A DNA stretch of 64,000 bases, taken from positions 62,001 through 126,000 of the forward strand of contig JAGVAB010000070.1 in NCBI GenBank assembly GCA_020060485.1, written 5' to 3'. Each line of letters starts with the position of its first letter. Position 1 is the first letter of the stretch. This stretch comes from Anaerolineales bacterium (GTDB lineage: Bacteria; Chloroflexota; Anaerolineae; Anaerolineales; Anaerolineaceae). Positions 25,486 through 32,604 of this stretch are shown in pieces. Below the pieces are notes generated by a model. It did no database searches and was not told the origin of the DNA. It saw nothing but the letters and a program-made list of their open reading frames with translations. The translations under genes and the position numbers were made by a program.

Positions 25486-27327
25486 TTACTCCACCGTAAC
25501 CGACTTGGCCAGATTCCGCGGCTGGTCAACATCCAGACCGCGCAATGAGGCAATATGGTAAGCCAGCAGTTGCAAAGGCAAGACATTGATCACTGGGCCG
25601 AGCAGCCACGGTGTTTCCGGAACCCAAAACACATAGTCGGCCATTTCCATCAATTGATGGTCACCATCCGTGGCGATCACAGCCACCTTCCCGCCGCGCG
25701 CTTTGGCCTGTTCAATTTGGCTGACCATCTTTTCATGCCAGGGATCCTTGGTCGCCAGCGCCACTACCAGCATATCACGGTCAACCAGGGCAATCGGACC
25801 ATGCTTCATTTCCCCTGCCGGGTATCCTTCAGCATGGATATACGAAATTTCCTTGAGCTTCAATGCGCCCTCATAAGCAATGGGCATATTCACTCCGCGA
25901 CCCAGATACAAAGCGTTTTGTACATTCTTCAAATCGCGCGCTGCCGACATAACATACGAGTCACGGTCCAGGCAGCGCCCTACCAGATCAGGCACCAAAC
26001 GCAAGTCATTCACCAGGCGGTGACGGGTCGATTCGTCAATTTCTCCACGCAGGTCTGCCAGAAGTACTGCCAGCATATACAGGTCAACCAGAGGTGCCGT
26101 AAACGCTTTGGTTGAAGCGACTCCGATTTCCGGACCGGTCTGCATGGAAATACACCCATTGGCTATACGCATGGCCTGAGAGCCTATCGCATTTACGATC
26201 GACCACAAAATTCCGCCGCGTTTTCGCCCCTCCTCCATTGCCGCCAGCGTATCGGCCGTCTCTCCCGATTGACTGATCGCCAGTATCACAGTATCTTCAT
26301 CCACGATCGGCTCCCGGTATCGAAACTCGGAAGCGATGTCCATCTCAACCGGAATTCGAGCGAGATGTTCAATGTAAAATTTTCCCACCAAACCAGCATA
26401 AGATGCCGTGCCGCAGGCAGTGATGTAAATTTTCTTGATCCGCTTCGCCAGTTCAGGCGTCAAATTGAGATCAGTCAGGGTAATGCGTCCTTCCTCAAAA
26501 TCCACCCTACCAGCCAGGGTATCTGTCAAGGAGCGCACCTGTTCATGAATTTCCTTTTGCATAAAATGACGATATGGGCCTTTTTCAGCCGAGACCGGAT
26601 CCCAGGCGATGGTCTGAATCTCAAATTCCAACGGCTTGCCATCCACCGCCATTAATTGCATACCTTGCCGTGTGACAACAGCCATTTGCTGCGATTCAAG
26701 GAAGACCACCCGCCGGGTGTGTTCCATGATCGCCGGCAGGTCAGAAGCCACAAACATCTCCCCGTCGCCAAAACCAATAGCCACTCCGCCGGCATTGCCA
26801 ATACGTGCAGTGACGATCTTGTCCGGTTCCCGGGAAGACATGACGACAATTCCATGAGCCCCCTTGAGGTGAGTCAATGACTGGCGCACAGCTTCCACCA
26901 GCGATTCGCCGCCTCTGATATACCGCTCAACCAGGTGGACGATCGTCTCGGTATCCGTATCGGAATTAAACCTGACACCTTCTGCTATTAATTCTTCCCG
27001 GAGTTCCAGAAAGTTTTCTACAATACCATTGTGCACAACCACAACCTCTTTCGTTGCGCCCAAATGAGGATGCGCATTGATTTGATTGGGTACACCATGT
27101 GTCGCCCAGCGTGTATGCCCGATCCCCATTTTGCCACTCAAAGGTTGTTCTGCCACCAACGTTGTCAGTTTATCCAATTTTCCGGCATCCCGCCGGATTT
27201 CAATCGCGCCATTCTGCAAAACTGCCAATCCGGCAGAATCATAGCCACGATATTCCAACCGCTTCAACCCGTTCAGGATAATCGGGGTAGCGTCTTTCTC
27301 ACCAATGTAGCCTACAATGCCACACAT
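25486..27327 (-). CDS. glmS: Glutamine-fructose-6-phosphate aminotransferase
   Basis: A 613-residue enzyme that makes glucosamine-6-phosphate from fructose-6-phosphate and glutamine, the first step to UDP-GlcNAc and peptidoglycan. The nucleophile is C2 in MCGIVGYIG; the glutaminase domain (1-240) includes GIGHTRWATHG, and two SIS isomerase domains follow (ISQSGETADTLAAM; ASTKAFTAPLVDLYMLA). The C terminus LAKSVTVE is the conserved ending. GGAGG lies seven bases before the ATG. Its long leader contains a candidate glmS ribozyme, so expression is probably lowered by the enzyme's own product. Confidence 0.96.
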   Translation of the reverse strand: MCGIVGYIGEKDATPIILNGLKRLEYRGYDSAGLAVLQNGAIEIRRDAGKLDKLTTLVAEQPLSGKMGIGHTRWATHGVPNQINAHPHLGATKEVVVVHNGIVENFLELREELIAEGVRFNSDTDTETIVHLVERYIRGGESLVEAVRQSLTHLKGAHGIVVMSSREPDKIVTARIGNAGGVAIGFGDGEMFVASDLPAIMEHTRRVVFLESQQMAVVTRQGMQLMAVDGKPLEFEIQTIAWDPVSAEKGPYRHFMQKEIHEQVRSLTDTLAGRVDFEEGRITLTDLNLTPELAKRIKKIYITACGTASYAGLVGKFYIEHLARIPVEMDIASEFRYREPIVDEDTVILAISQSGETADTLAAMEEGRKRGGILWSIVNAIGSQAMRIANGCISMQTGPEIGVASTKAFTAPLVDLYMLAVLLADLRGEIDESTRHRLVNDLRLVPDLVGRCLDRDSYVMSAARDLKNVQNALYLGRGVNMPIAYEGALKLKEISYIHAEGYPAGEMKHGPIALVDRDMLVVALATKDPWHEKMVSQIEQAKARGGKVAVIATDGDHQLMEMADYVFWVPETPWLLGPVINVLPLQLLAYHIASLRGLDVDQPRNLAKSVTVE

Positions 27328-27451
27328 AAGTCAGCCTCCATATCGACAGCACAAGATACAACCAGCAGATCATACGCACAAACACACTGCCGCAGACTGT
27401 GGTTAATGAGTAGTTATTTCATTTCTTCTTGTAGGGAAAGACACAGACAAA

Positions 27452-27594
27452 CAATATCTGGAGGGCTTCCGCTGATCTCTCGATTTTCCCGAACGCTGCA
27501 CTCACGCACCTATTCGGTTAGCCCTATTCTGCAATAGGGAACCCTCATCCTCGTCAACCTCGGTAAATAAACCAGTCGAGGTCCATGCGCTATT
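27452..27594 (-). ncRNA. Candidate glmS self-cleaving ribozyme with an insertion
   Basis: Minus-strand sequence upstream of glmS matches the glmS ribozyme core as I remember it from Bacillus. AATA/GCGC (cleavage expected between 27591 and 27590) is followed by GGACCTCG; a P2-like stem pairs ACCTCG (27582-27577) with CGAGGT (27562-27557), then comes the invariant TTGACGAGGATGAGGG. After an insertion, AATCGAGAGATCAGCGGAAG and CCCTCC close P3 (27546-27542 with 27465-27461). Three of four P2.1 pairs (CGC with GCG) remain. The insertion holds two hairpins, 7-bp arms at 27522-27539 and CCGAA/TTCGG at 27489-27517. P4 elements towards 27390 are not clearly assigned. Glucosamine-6-phosphate would trigger cleavage and reduce glmS mRNA. 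Confidence 0.75.
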
Positions 27595-27648
27595 CCTTCC
27601 CGCCTAACTTTTTGGTTATTGTCTTATCGCAACCTCCTCAGTGATTTG

Positions 27649-27678
27649 TTGTTCAATTCCGATTGAAGCTATTATAAT
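27649..27678 (+). promoter_or_regulatory. Promoter of the TPR/membrane protein gene
   Basis: TTGTTC (27649-27654) and a perfect TATAAT (27673-27678) with 18 bases between, 58 bases upstream of the ATG. Confidence 0.6.
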
Positions 27679-27735
27679 CGAAAAGTCAAGCAAAACTTTG
27701 AGCTTCATCAAGTGCTTGCTACCAGGTGAACCCTC

Positions 27736-28632
27736 ATGGATCTGCGCTTAAGAAAAGCTGTTCAAGCCATCAAAGATGCTAAAATCCCGGAAGCCAGCCG
27801 GCTACTGGCTTCCCTCCTGAAAGACGACCCGCAAAATGAGCAGGCCTGGCTCTTTCTTGCGGTGTGCGTTGGTGAGCCGGCCCAAAAAATGGAATGCCTG
27901 CAGCGGGTTCTGGATATCAATCCTCGCAACCAGCATGCCTTACGCGCCCGCCAAAAACTTCTCAGCCCTGACACCTCTCAACCAGCCAAACCATCTGCGC
28001 CTGATAACTCTCTTTTCTTTGATTTCCTCGACCGACTCATTGGTCTTCTCTTTCAACTTCCCGCCGCTTTTTACATCGTTTTCTTCGTTTTTGTATTCCT
28101 TCTTGGCGCTTACGCCTACACAAATCTCAATACAGATTACCTTGGGCTTACTTCTCCAAATTTTGCTTCTTTCATTATCACGGATGACTATCAACACATC
28201 ACAGACTCCCAGGGTGCTTCCTGGCGAATTGTTTATGAAGGTCTTGCAGATACAACTTTCGAAGGCAAAGTTCGGCATGTATCCGTCAATCGCATCAATA
28301 AATTCCCTTTCGTCACGCACGACATTCTCATTACCAGCGGAGATTACGCCGACCCAGATCTGGTCTATACCAATGTGACCAACCATCGTTTTTATTGGCA
28401 ATCTCGCAGCAACGCCTATCCAAAAGGCTCGATTAACCTCCTTCATGTGGTTCCAGAAAATGAAGAAGTTTATCGGCAGATGCTCAAAATCCGCAATGGG
28501 GACACCGTGTCTATTTCTGGGCGCGAGATTCTCAAAATCGATGCCTTCACGGATCAAGGGGATTCCTTGGGCTGGTGGAAAGATGATGGTTGCAACACAA
28601 CATTGGTGAAAGACATTCGGATGCCAGAATGA
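27736..28632 (+). CDS. TPR-like N-terminal domain membrane protein, unknown function
   Basis: A 298-residue protein. Residues 1-75 resemble tetratricopeptide repeats (AIKDAKIPEASRLLASLLKDD, then AWLFLAVCVGEPAQKMECLQRVL), a pattern common at the start of Chloroflexota membrane proteins. One membrane segment follows at about 108-130 (FYIVFFVFVFLLGAYAY), and the remaining 170 residues are predicted outside with no family I recognise. It has its own promoter and lies just upstream of the glycine-cleavage operon, without clear functional ties. Confidence 0.65.
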   Translation: MDLRLRKAVQAIKDAKIPEASRLLASLLKDDPQNEQAWLFLAVCVGEPAQKMECLQRVLDINPRNQHALRARQKLLSPDTSQPAKPSAPDNSLFFDFLDRLIGLLFQLPAAFYIVFFVFVFLLGAYAYTNLNTDYLGLTSPNFASFIITDDYQHITDSQGASWRIVYEGLADTTFEGKVRHVSVNRINKFPFVTHDILITSGDYADPDLVYTNVTNHRFYWQSRSNAYPKGSINLLHVVPENEEVYRQMLKIRNGDTVSISGREILKIDAFTDQGDSLGWWKDDGCNTTLVKDIRMPE

Positions 28633-28670
28633 TACCCGGCATTTTTTTTCGGCAAATCATTCCAAGCACC

Positions 28671-28699
28671 TTGACATTTCACCTCCACATCTTTAGAAT
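28671..28699 (+). promoter_or_regulatory. Promoter of the glycine cleavage operon
   Basis: TTGACA (28671-28676), 17-base spacer, TAGAAT (28694-28699): a near-consensus promoter placed so that transcription starts shortly before the riboswitch. Confidence 0.85.
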
Positions 28700-28723
28700 G
28701 AAGAAAAGCAATTGAATAGGGAA

Positions 28724-28902
28724 GACAGGGAAGAGACCGGCAATCAACCCGGCACCGAAGGGGCAAACCTGCACCACGCCAGGGCAGGCGAATCTCTCAG
28801 GTATAAAGGACCCTGTTTTTCGTCAACCTCTGGAAAGTCCACGGACACCGAAGGGGCAAACCTCATCATGATAGAGGCGAATCTCTCAGGTCTAAGACAG
28901 CG
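28724..28902 (+). promoter_or_regulatory. Tandem glycine riboswitch
   Basis: Two glycine aptamers in series. The first (28724-28816) is closed by ACAGGG/CCCTGT and contains CACCGAAGGGGCAAACC and GGCGAATCTCTCAGGT; the second (about 28822-28902) repeats ACCGAAGGGGCAAACC and GGCGAATCTCTCAGGT. These paired cores and the short linker between them define the glycine riboswitch. It lies directly upstream of gcvH. Glycine binding normally turns on glycine-cleavage genes so that excess glycine is degraded. Confidence 0.95.
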
Positions 28903-28929
28903 GCACGCACCGATCAATTGGCGCGTGCC
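28902..28929 (+). promoter_or_regulatory. Probable expression-platform hairpin of the glycine riboswitch
   Basis: GGCACGC (28902-28908) pairs with GCGTGCC (28923-28929) directly after the second aptamer. The following TATTGGTTAATA is not a strong T run, so it may be a weak terminator or an alternative fold competing with the aptamer P1. Confidence 0.5.
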
Positions 28930-28986
28930 ATATTGGTTAATATCCGGCAAATTCTTTATTAGATTGATGAGACAAGGAGACCAAAA

Positions 28987-29367
28987 ATGAAATTTCCAGC
29001 CGAATTGAAGTATTGCAGTACGGACGAATGGGTTCGTGTTGAAGGTGACATCGCTATCGTTGGCATCACCGACCGTGCCCAGGATCACCTCTCGGATGTG
29101 GTTTTTGTGGAAATCGTCGTGGCTGTCGATGACGAGGTCAACAAGGACGACGTAGGAGCTACTATCGAATCTGTCAAAGCTGCCGCCGACGTGAATGTCC
29201 CCGTTTCTGGAACCGTTGTCGATATCAATGAAGACCTGGCAGATGCCCCGGAAACCGTCAACACTGACCCCTATGGCGAAGCATGGATGTTCAAGATCAA
29301 GATGTCCGATCCCTCGGAACTCGATGATTTACTGGGTGCTGATGAATATAAAGCGCTTGAAGACTGA
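28987..29367 (+). CDS. gcvH: Glycine cleavage system H protein
   Basis: A 126-residue lipoyl carrier. The lipoylated lysine is K64 in ESVKAAADV, and the family pattern is clear in DEWVRVEGDIAIVGITDRAQDHLSDVVFV and NTDPYGEAWMFKIK. It shuttles the aminomethyl group between the P, T and L proteins in glycine degradation to CO2, ammonia and methylene-tetrahydrofolate. It is the first gene behind the riboswitch, with AAGGAG upstream of the ATG, and is followed 37 bases later by gcvPA. Confidence 0.95.
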   Translation: MKFPAELKYCSTDEWVRVEGDIAIVGITDRAQDHLSDVVFVEIVVAVDDEVNKDDVGATIESVKAAADVNVPVSGTVVDINEDLADAPETVNTDPYGEAWMFKIKMSDPSELDDLLGADEYKALED

Positions 29368-29404
29368 CCCGTTTACTCTATAGACACATAAAAAGGATAA
29401 CCCC

Positions 29405-30757
29405 ATGTTCACTCCCCACACGGAGAATGAACGCCAGGATATGCTCGACGCTATTGGCGTTGAAAAGCTGGAAGACCTCTTCCAGGATGTCCCGGCGATA
29501 TATCGCTTTCCGCACCTCGATTTGCCGCCTGCAATGACAGAAATGGAGGCATTGGAGAATCTGAATTACCTGGCCGGCGCCAACGACACCACCCGCGAAC
29601 TTGCCTGCTTCCTCGGCGCAGGAGCCTATAATCATTACATCCCGGCAGCTGTTGACAATTTGCTGCAACGCGGCGAGTTCTACTCTGCTTACACTCCTTA
29701 CCAACCCGAAATTTCCCAGGGCACTTTGCAAGCCATCTTTGAATATCAGAGTTTGATTGCTGCCTTGACTGGTATGGATGTCAGTAATGCCTCTCATTAC
29801 GATGGAGCCACTGCCACCGCTGAAGCCGGTATCATGGCGCTAAATCACTTCCGCTTCAAACGAACCAGGATCATCGTTTCCCCAGCCGTCAACCCCCAGT
29901 ATCGGGAAACACTGCGCACTTATCTCAATGGCCATGAACAACTTGAGATCATCGGTGATGAACCTGGCTCAGACCCCCTTGAAAATCCCGATGCCCTGGA
30001 AAGCCTGCTGGATTCCAACACTGCCCTTCTAATTTTGCAATACCCGGACTTCTTTGGGCGGATATTTGACTACACCAACTTGATTGAGAAAGCACATGCG
30101 GCAGGCGCCCTTGTGGCTATTGCTGCCAACCCTACTGCTTTGGCTATCCTAAAAGCCCCGGGCGATTTTGATGCAGATATCGTCGTCGGCGACGGGCAGC
30201 CATTAGGAATCCCGCTGTCGTATGGCGGACCATATCTGGGCTTCTTTGCCACCAAAGATGAGTACTTACGCAAGATTGCCGGGCGGCTGGTTGGTGAATC
30301 TGTTGACGCACAAGGCCGTCGTGGTTATGTCTTGACTCTTACCGCCCGGGAACAACATATTCGCCGGGATAGAGCCACGTCCAATATCTGCACCAACCAG
30401 GGACTAATGATGCTGGCCGCTACTGTTTATCTAAGCCTGCTTGGGAAACACGGTTTGCGCAAGGTAGCTGAACTTTGCCATAATAAGGCAAAATATGCAG
30501 CTCAGGAGATCGCAAAAATCCCGGGCTTCACAGTTGTCGACCCGCAGCCCTTCTTTCACGAGTTCATCGTCAAATGCCCTGGTCCGGTGGAGGATATTAA
30601 TTTCCATTTATTGGAACATGGCATTCTTGGTGGGTATGATCTCGGTCATGATTTTCCTGCCCTGAGTGAACACATGTTAATTGCGGTCACTGAAATGAAC
30701 TCCCGTCAGGAAATCGACTTGCTTTGCCAGGTACTCAAGGAGAGCAGCCATGACTGA
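29405..30757 (+). CDS. gcvPA: Glycine dehydrogenase (decarboxylating) subunit 1
   Basis: A 450-residue N-terminal half of the P protein in the split form found in many Gram-positives, Chloroflexota and archaea. Typical are LDLPPAMTEMEALENL, FLGAGAYNHYIPAAVDNLLQRGEFYSAYTPYQPEISQGTLQAIFEYQS and VVGDGQPLGIPLSYGGPYLGF. It has no PLP lysine of its own and pairs with subunit 2 to decarboxylate glycine onto the H protein. It overlaps gcvPB by eight bases, indicating translational coupling. Confidence 0.95.
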   Translation: MFTPHTENERQDMLDAIGVEKLEDLFQDVPAIYRFPHLDLPPAMTEMEALENLNYLAGANDTTRELACFLGAGAYNHYIPAAVDNLLQRGEFYSAYTPYQPEISQGTLQAIFEYQSLIAALTGMDVSNASHYDGATATAEAGIMALNHFRFKRTRIIVSPAVNPQYRETLRTYLNGHEQLEIIGDEPGSDPLENPDALESLLDSNTALLILQYPDFFGRIFDYTNLIEKAHAAGALVAIAANPTALAILKAPGDFDADIVVGDGQPLGIPLSYGGPYLGFFATKDEYLRKIAGRLVGESVDAQGRRGYVLTLTAREQHIRRDRATSNICTNQGLMMLAATVYLSLLGKHGLRKVAELCHNKAKYAAQEIAKIPGFTVVDPQPFFHEFIVKCPGPVEDINFHLLEHGILGGYDLGHDFPALSEHMLIAVTEMNSRQEIDLLCQVLKESSHD

Positions 30758-32213
30758 ACCAACGATCTATGAACTCTCATCGTCTGGGCGCATTGGCGTA
30801 CGCTTCCCGGACTCTGATGTTCCCGAGGCATTACTTCCCGAGAAGTTCATGCGCAAGGAATTACCTTTGCCCGAGCTTTCTGAAGTGGATGTTGTCCGCC
30901 ACTTTACGCATATATCCCAATTCAACTATGCGGTCGATATTGGCTTCTACCCCTTGGGGTCTTGCACGATGAAATACAACCCAAAGATCAACGAAGCCGC
31001 CGCCCGTTTGCCGGGTTTTGCCTATACACATCCGTTCCAGCCACTGGAAACTGTTCAGGGAAACCTGGCCTTAATGTTTGGCTTGCAGGAATGGTTGAAA
31101 GAAATTGGTGGATTTGCCGGCGTGGGTCTGCAAGCTGCTGCAGGTGCGCAAGGTGAAATGGTGGGCGTTAAAATTATCGCCGCCTATCACAAGGACCGCG
31201 GCGATTTGCAGCGCGTCAAAATGTTGATTCCCGATTCTGCGCACGGCACCAACCCCGCCAGTTCAGCCATGAGCGGCTTTGAGATCGTCAAGATCCCCAC
31301 GGATGCTGCGGGGAATGTCGATATCGAAGCTGTAAAAGCTGAAGCCGACGACACTCTTGCCGGATTAATGCTCACCAATCCCAACACCCTGGGGTTGTTC
31401 GAGCAACAAATCGTGGAAGTTATTAAGATCGTCCATGATGCCGGTGGTTTGATCTATGGTGACGGCGCTAACATGAACGCTCTGCTTGGCATTGTGCGAC
31501 CTTGCGATCTGGGAATTGATGTCATGCACTACAACCTGCACAAAACTTTCTCCACCCCGCATGGCGGCGGTGGGCCTGGTTCCGGCCCCGTCGGCGTGGG
31601 TGAAAAGCTGGTGGATTTCCTTCCGGGTCCGATTGCAGCCATCCTTGAAGAAGCAACCGATGAAGATGCCCCGTTCTATGGTTTAGCCATGCCCGAAAAA
31701 TCCATTGGAAGAGTGAAATCCTTCTTTGGACATTTTGGCATGTTCGTCCGGGCATATACCTACATCAGCATGCTGGGAGCAGATGGCCTCCGTCAGGCTG
31801 CCGAATACGCTGTGTTGAATGCAAATTATCTGCGTGTGCTTGTCAAAGACACTTACAACATCCCTTACGACCGCATTTGCATGCACGAATTTGTGGCTGA
31901 GGGTTGCTGGAAAGATGCCTGTGACGCCAAGGCACTGGATATCGCCAAGCGTCTCATCGATTATGGTTTTCATCCGCCGACGAATTACTTCCCCTTGATC
32001 GTGCACGAAGCGTTGATGATCGAGCCCACCGAAACAGAAAGCAAACAAACACTGGACGCGTTCGCCGATGCCATGCTAAAGATCGCCGAAGAAGCACAAA
32101 CCACTCCAGAATTGCTGAAATCAGCCCCGCACAACACGCCAGTAGGCCGCTTGGACGAAGTCAAAGCCGCCAAGGACCTGATCCTGAAAGACCGGTCGCT
32201 GCAAAAAGCATAA
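30750..32213 (+). CDS. gcvPB: Glycine dehydrogenase (decarboxylating) subunit 2
   Basis: A 487-residue PLP-dependent half of the split P protein. The PLP lysine is K265 in YNLHKTFSTPHGGGGPGSGP. Also seen are SCTMKYNPKINE and DSAHGTNPASSAMSGF. With subunit 1 it releases CO2 from glycine and loads the aminomethyl group onto GcvH. AAGGAG lies seven bases before the ATG inside gcvPA. The operon ends here at a strong terminator; gcvT and a dihydrolipoamide dehydrogenase are not in the window. Confidence 0.95.
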   Translation: MTEPTIYELSSSGRIGVRFPDSDVPEALLPEKFMRKELPLPELSEVDVVRHFTHISQFNYAVDIGFYPLGSCTMKYNPKINEAAARLPGFAYTHPFQPLETVQGNLALMFGLQEWLKEIGGFAGVGLQAAAGAQGEMVGVKIIAAYHKDRGDLQRVKMLIPDSAHGTNPASSAMSGFEIVKIPTDAAGNVDIEAVKAEADDTLAGLMLTNPNTLGLFEQQIVEVIKIVHDAGGLIYGDGANMNALLGIVRPCDLGIDVMHYNLHKTFSTPHGGGGPGSGPVGVGEKLVDFLPGPIAAILEEATDEDAPFYGLAMPEKSIGRVKSFFGHFGMFVRAYTYISMLGADGLRQAAEYAVLNANYLRVLVKDTYNIPYDRICMHEFVAEGCWKDACDAKALDIAKRLIDYGFHPPTNYFPLIVHEALMIEPTETESKQTLDAFADAMLKIAEEAQTTPELLKSAPHNTPVGRLDEVKAAKDLILKDRSLQKA

Positions 32214-32221
32214 ATGGTTCC

Positions 32222-32249
32222 AAAGACCGCCCGAGGGCGGTCTTTATTT
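32222..32249 (+). terminator. Rho-independent terminator of gcv operon
   Basis: Perfect 11-bp arms AAAGACCGCCC and GGGCGGTCTTT with a tight loop, followed by ATTTC, nine bases after the gcvPB stop. Confidence 0.85.
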
Positions 32250-32364
32250 CTCGGCAAGTACTCTCATCTACCTTTCAAAATTGATAAGATTAATACTATC
32301 AAAAACGTGGATAATGATATATGTAGGAACAGCACTCGGATTAATCAAGGAAGGAGGCAAAATC

Positions 32365-32511
32365 ATGAAGTGCTTTGCTGCAGAAAAGGGTCAAGGGCTT
32401 GTTGAATATGCGTTAATTTTAGTTTTAGTAGCGATTGTTGTAATCGTAATTCTTGCCCTGCTCGGCCCGGCCATTGGTGCTGTTTTTAGCAATGTAGTAA
32501 ATACAATCTAA
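32365..32511 (+). CDS. Flp-family type IVb pilin
   Basis: A 48-residue prepilin. It has a short basic leader (MKCFAAEKGQ), the processing site before GLVEYALILVLV with the glutamate at the +3/+5 position typical of Flp/class IVb pilins, and one hydrophobic helix to the C terminus. AGGAGG precedes the ATG at 32365. A TTGATA/TATCAA dyad at 32281-32302 lies upstream. It stands alone between two terminators; no prepilin peptidase, ATPase or Tad genes are in the window, so the assembly machine must be encoded elsewhere. Confidence 0.85.
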   Translation: MKCFAAEKGQGLVEYALILVLVAIVVIVILALLGPAIGAVFSNVVNTI

Positions 32512-32534
32512 TTCAGCGCCGCCTATTCATCACG

Positions 32535-32576
32535 AAGACCAGCATCCCGATTACAATCGGGATGCTGGTCTTTTTC
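32535..32576 (+). terminator. Rho-independent terminator of the pilin gene
   Basis: An 18-bp perfect stem (32535-32552 with 32555-32572) followed by a T run (TCTTTTTC). It also lies before the end of the convergent molybdenum hydroxylase gene. Confidence 0.92.
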
Positions 32577-32604
32577 TTGCCGGCACCGGATTGACAATTG
32601 GATC

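Noticed and set aside
28741..28890. Repeated ACCGAAGGGGCAAACC considered as a CRISPR-like or direct repeat
   Set aside because: The repeat is the shared core of the two glycine aptamers.
28712..28990. Open frame across the glycine riboswitch
   Set aside because: The bases are fully explained by the two aptamers.
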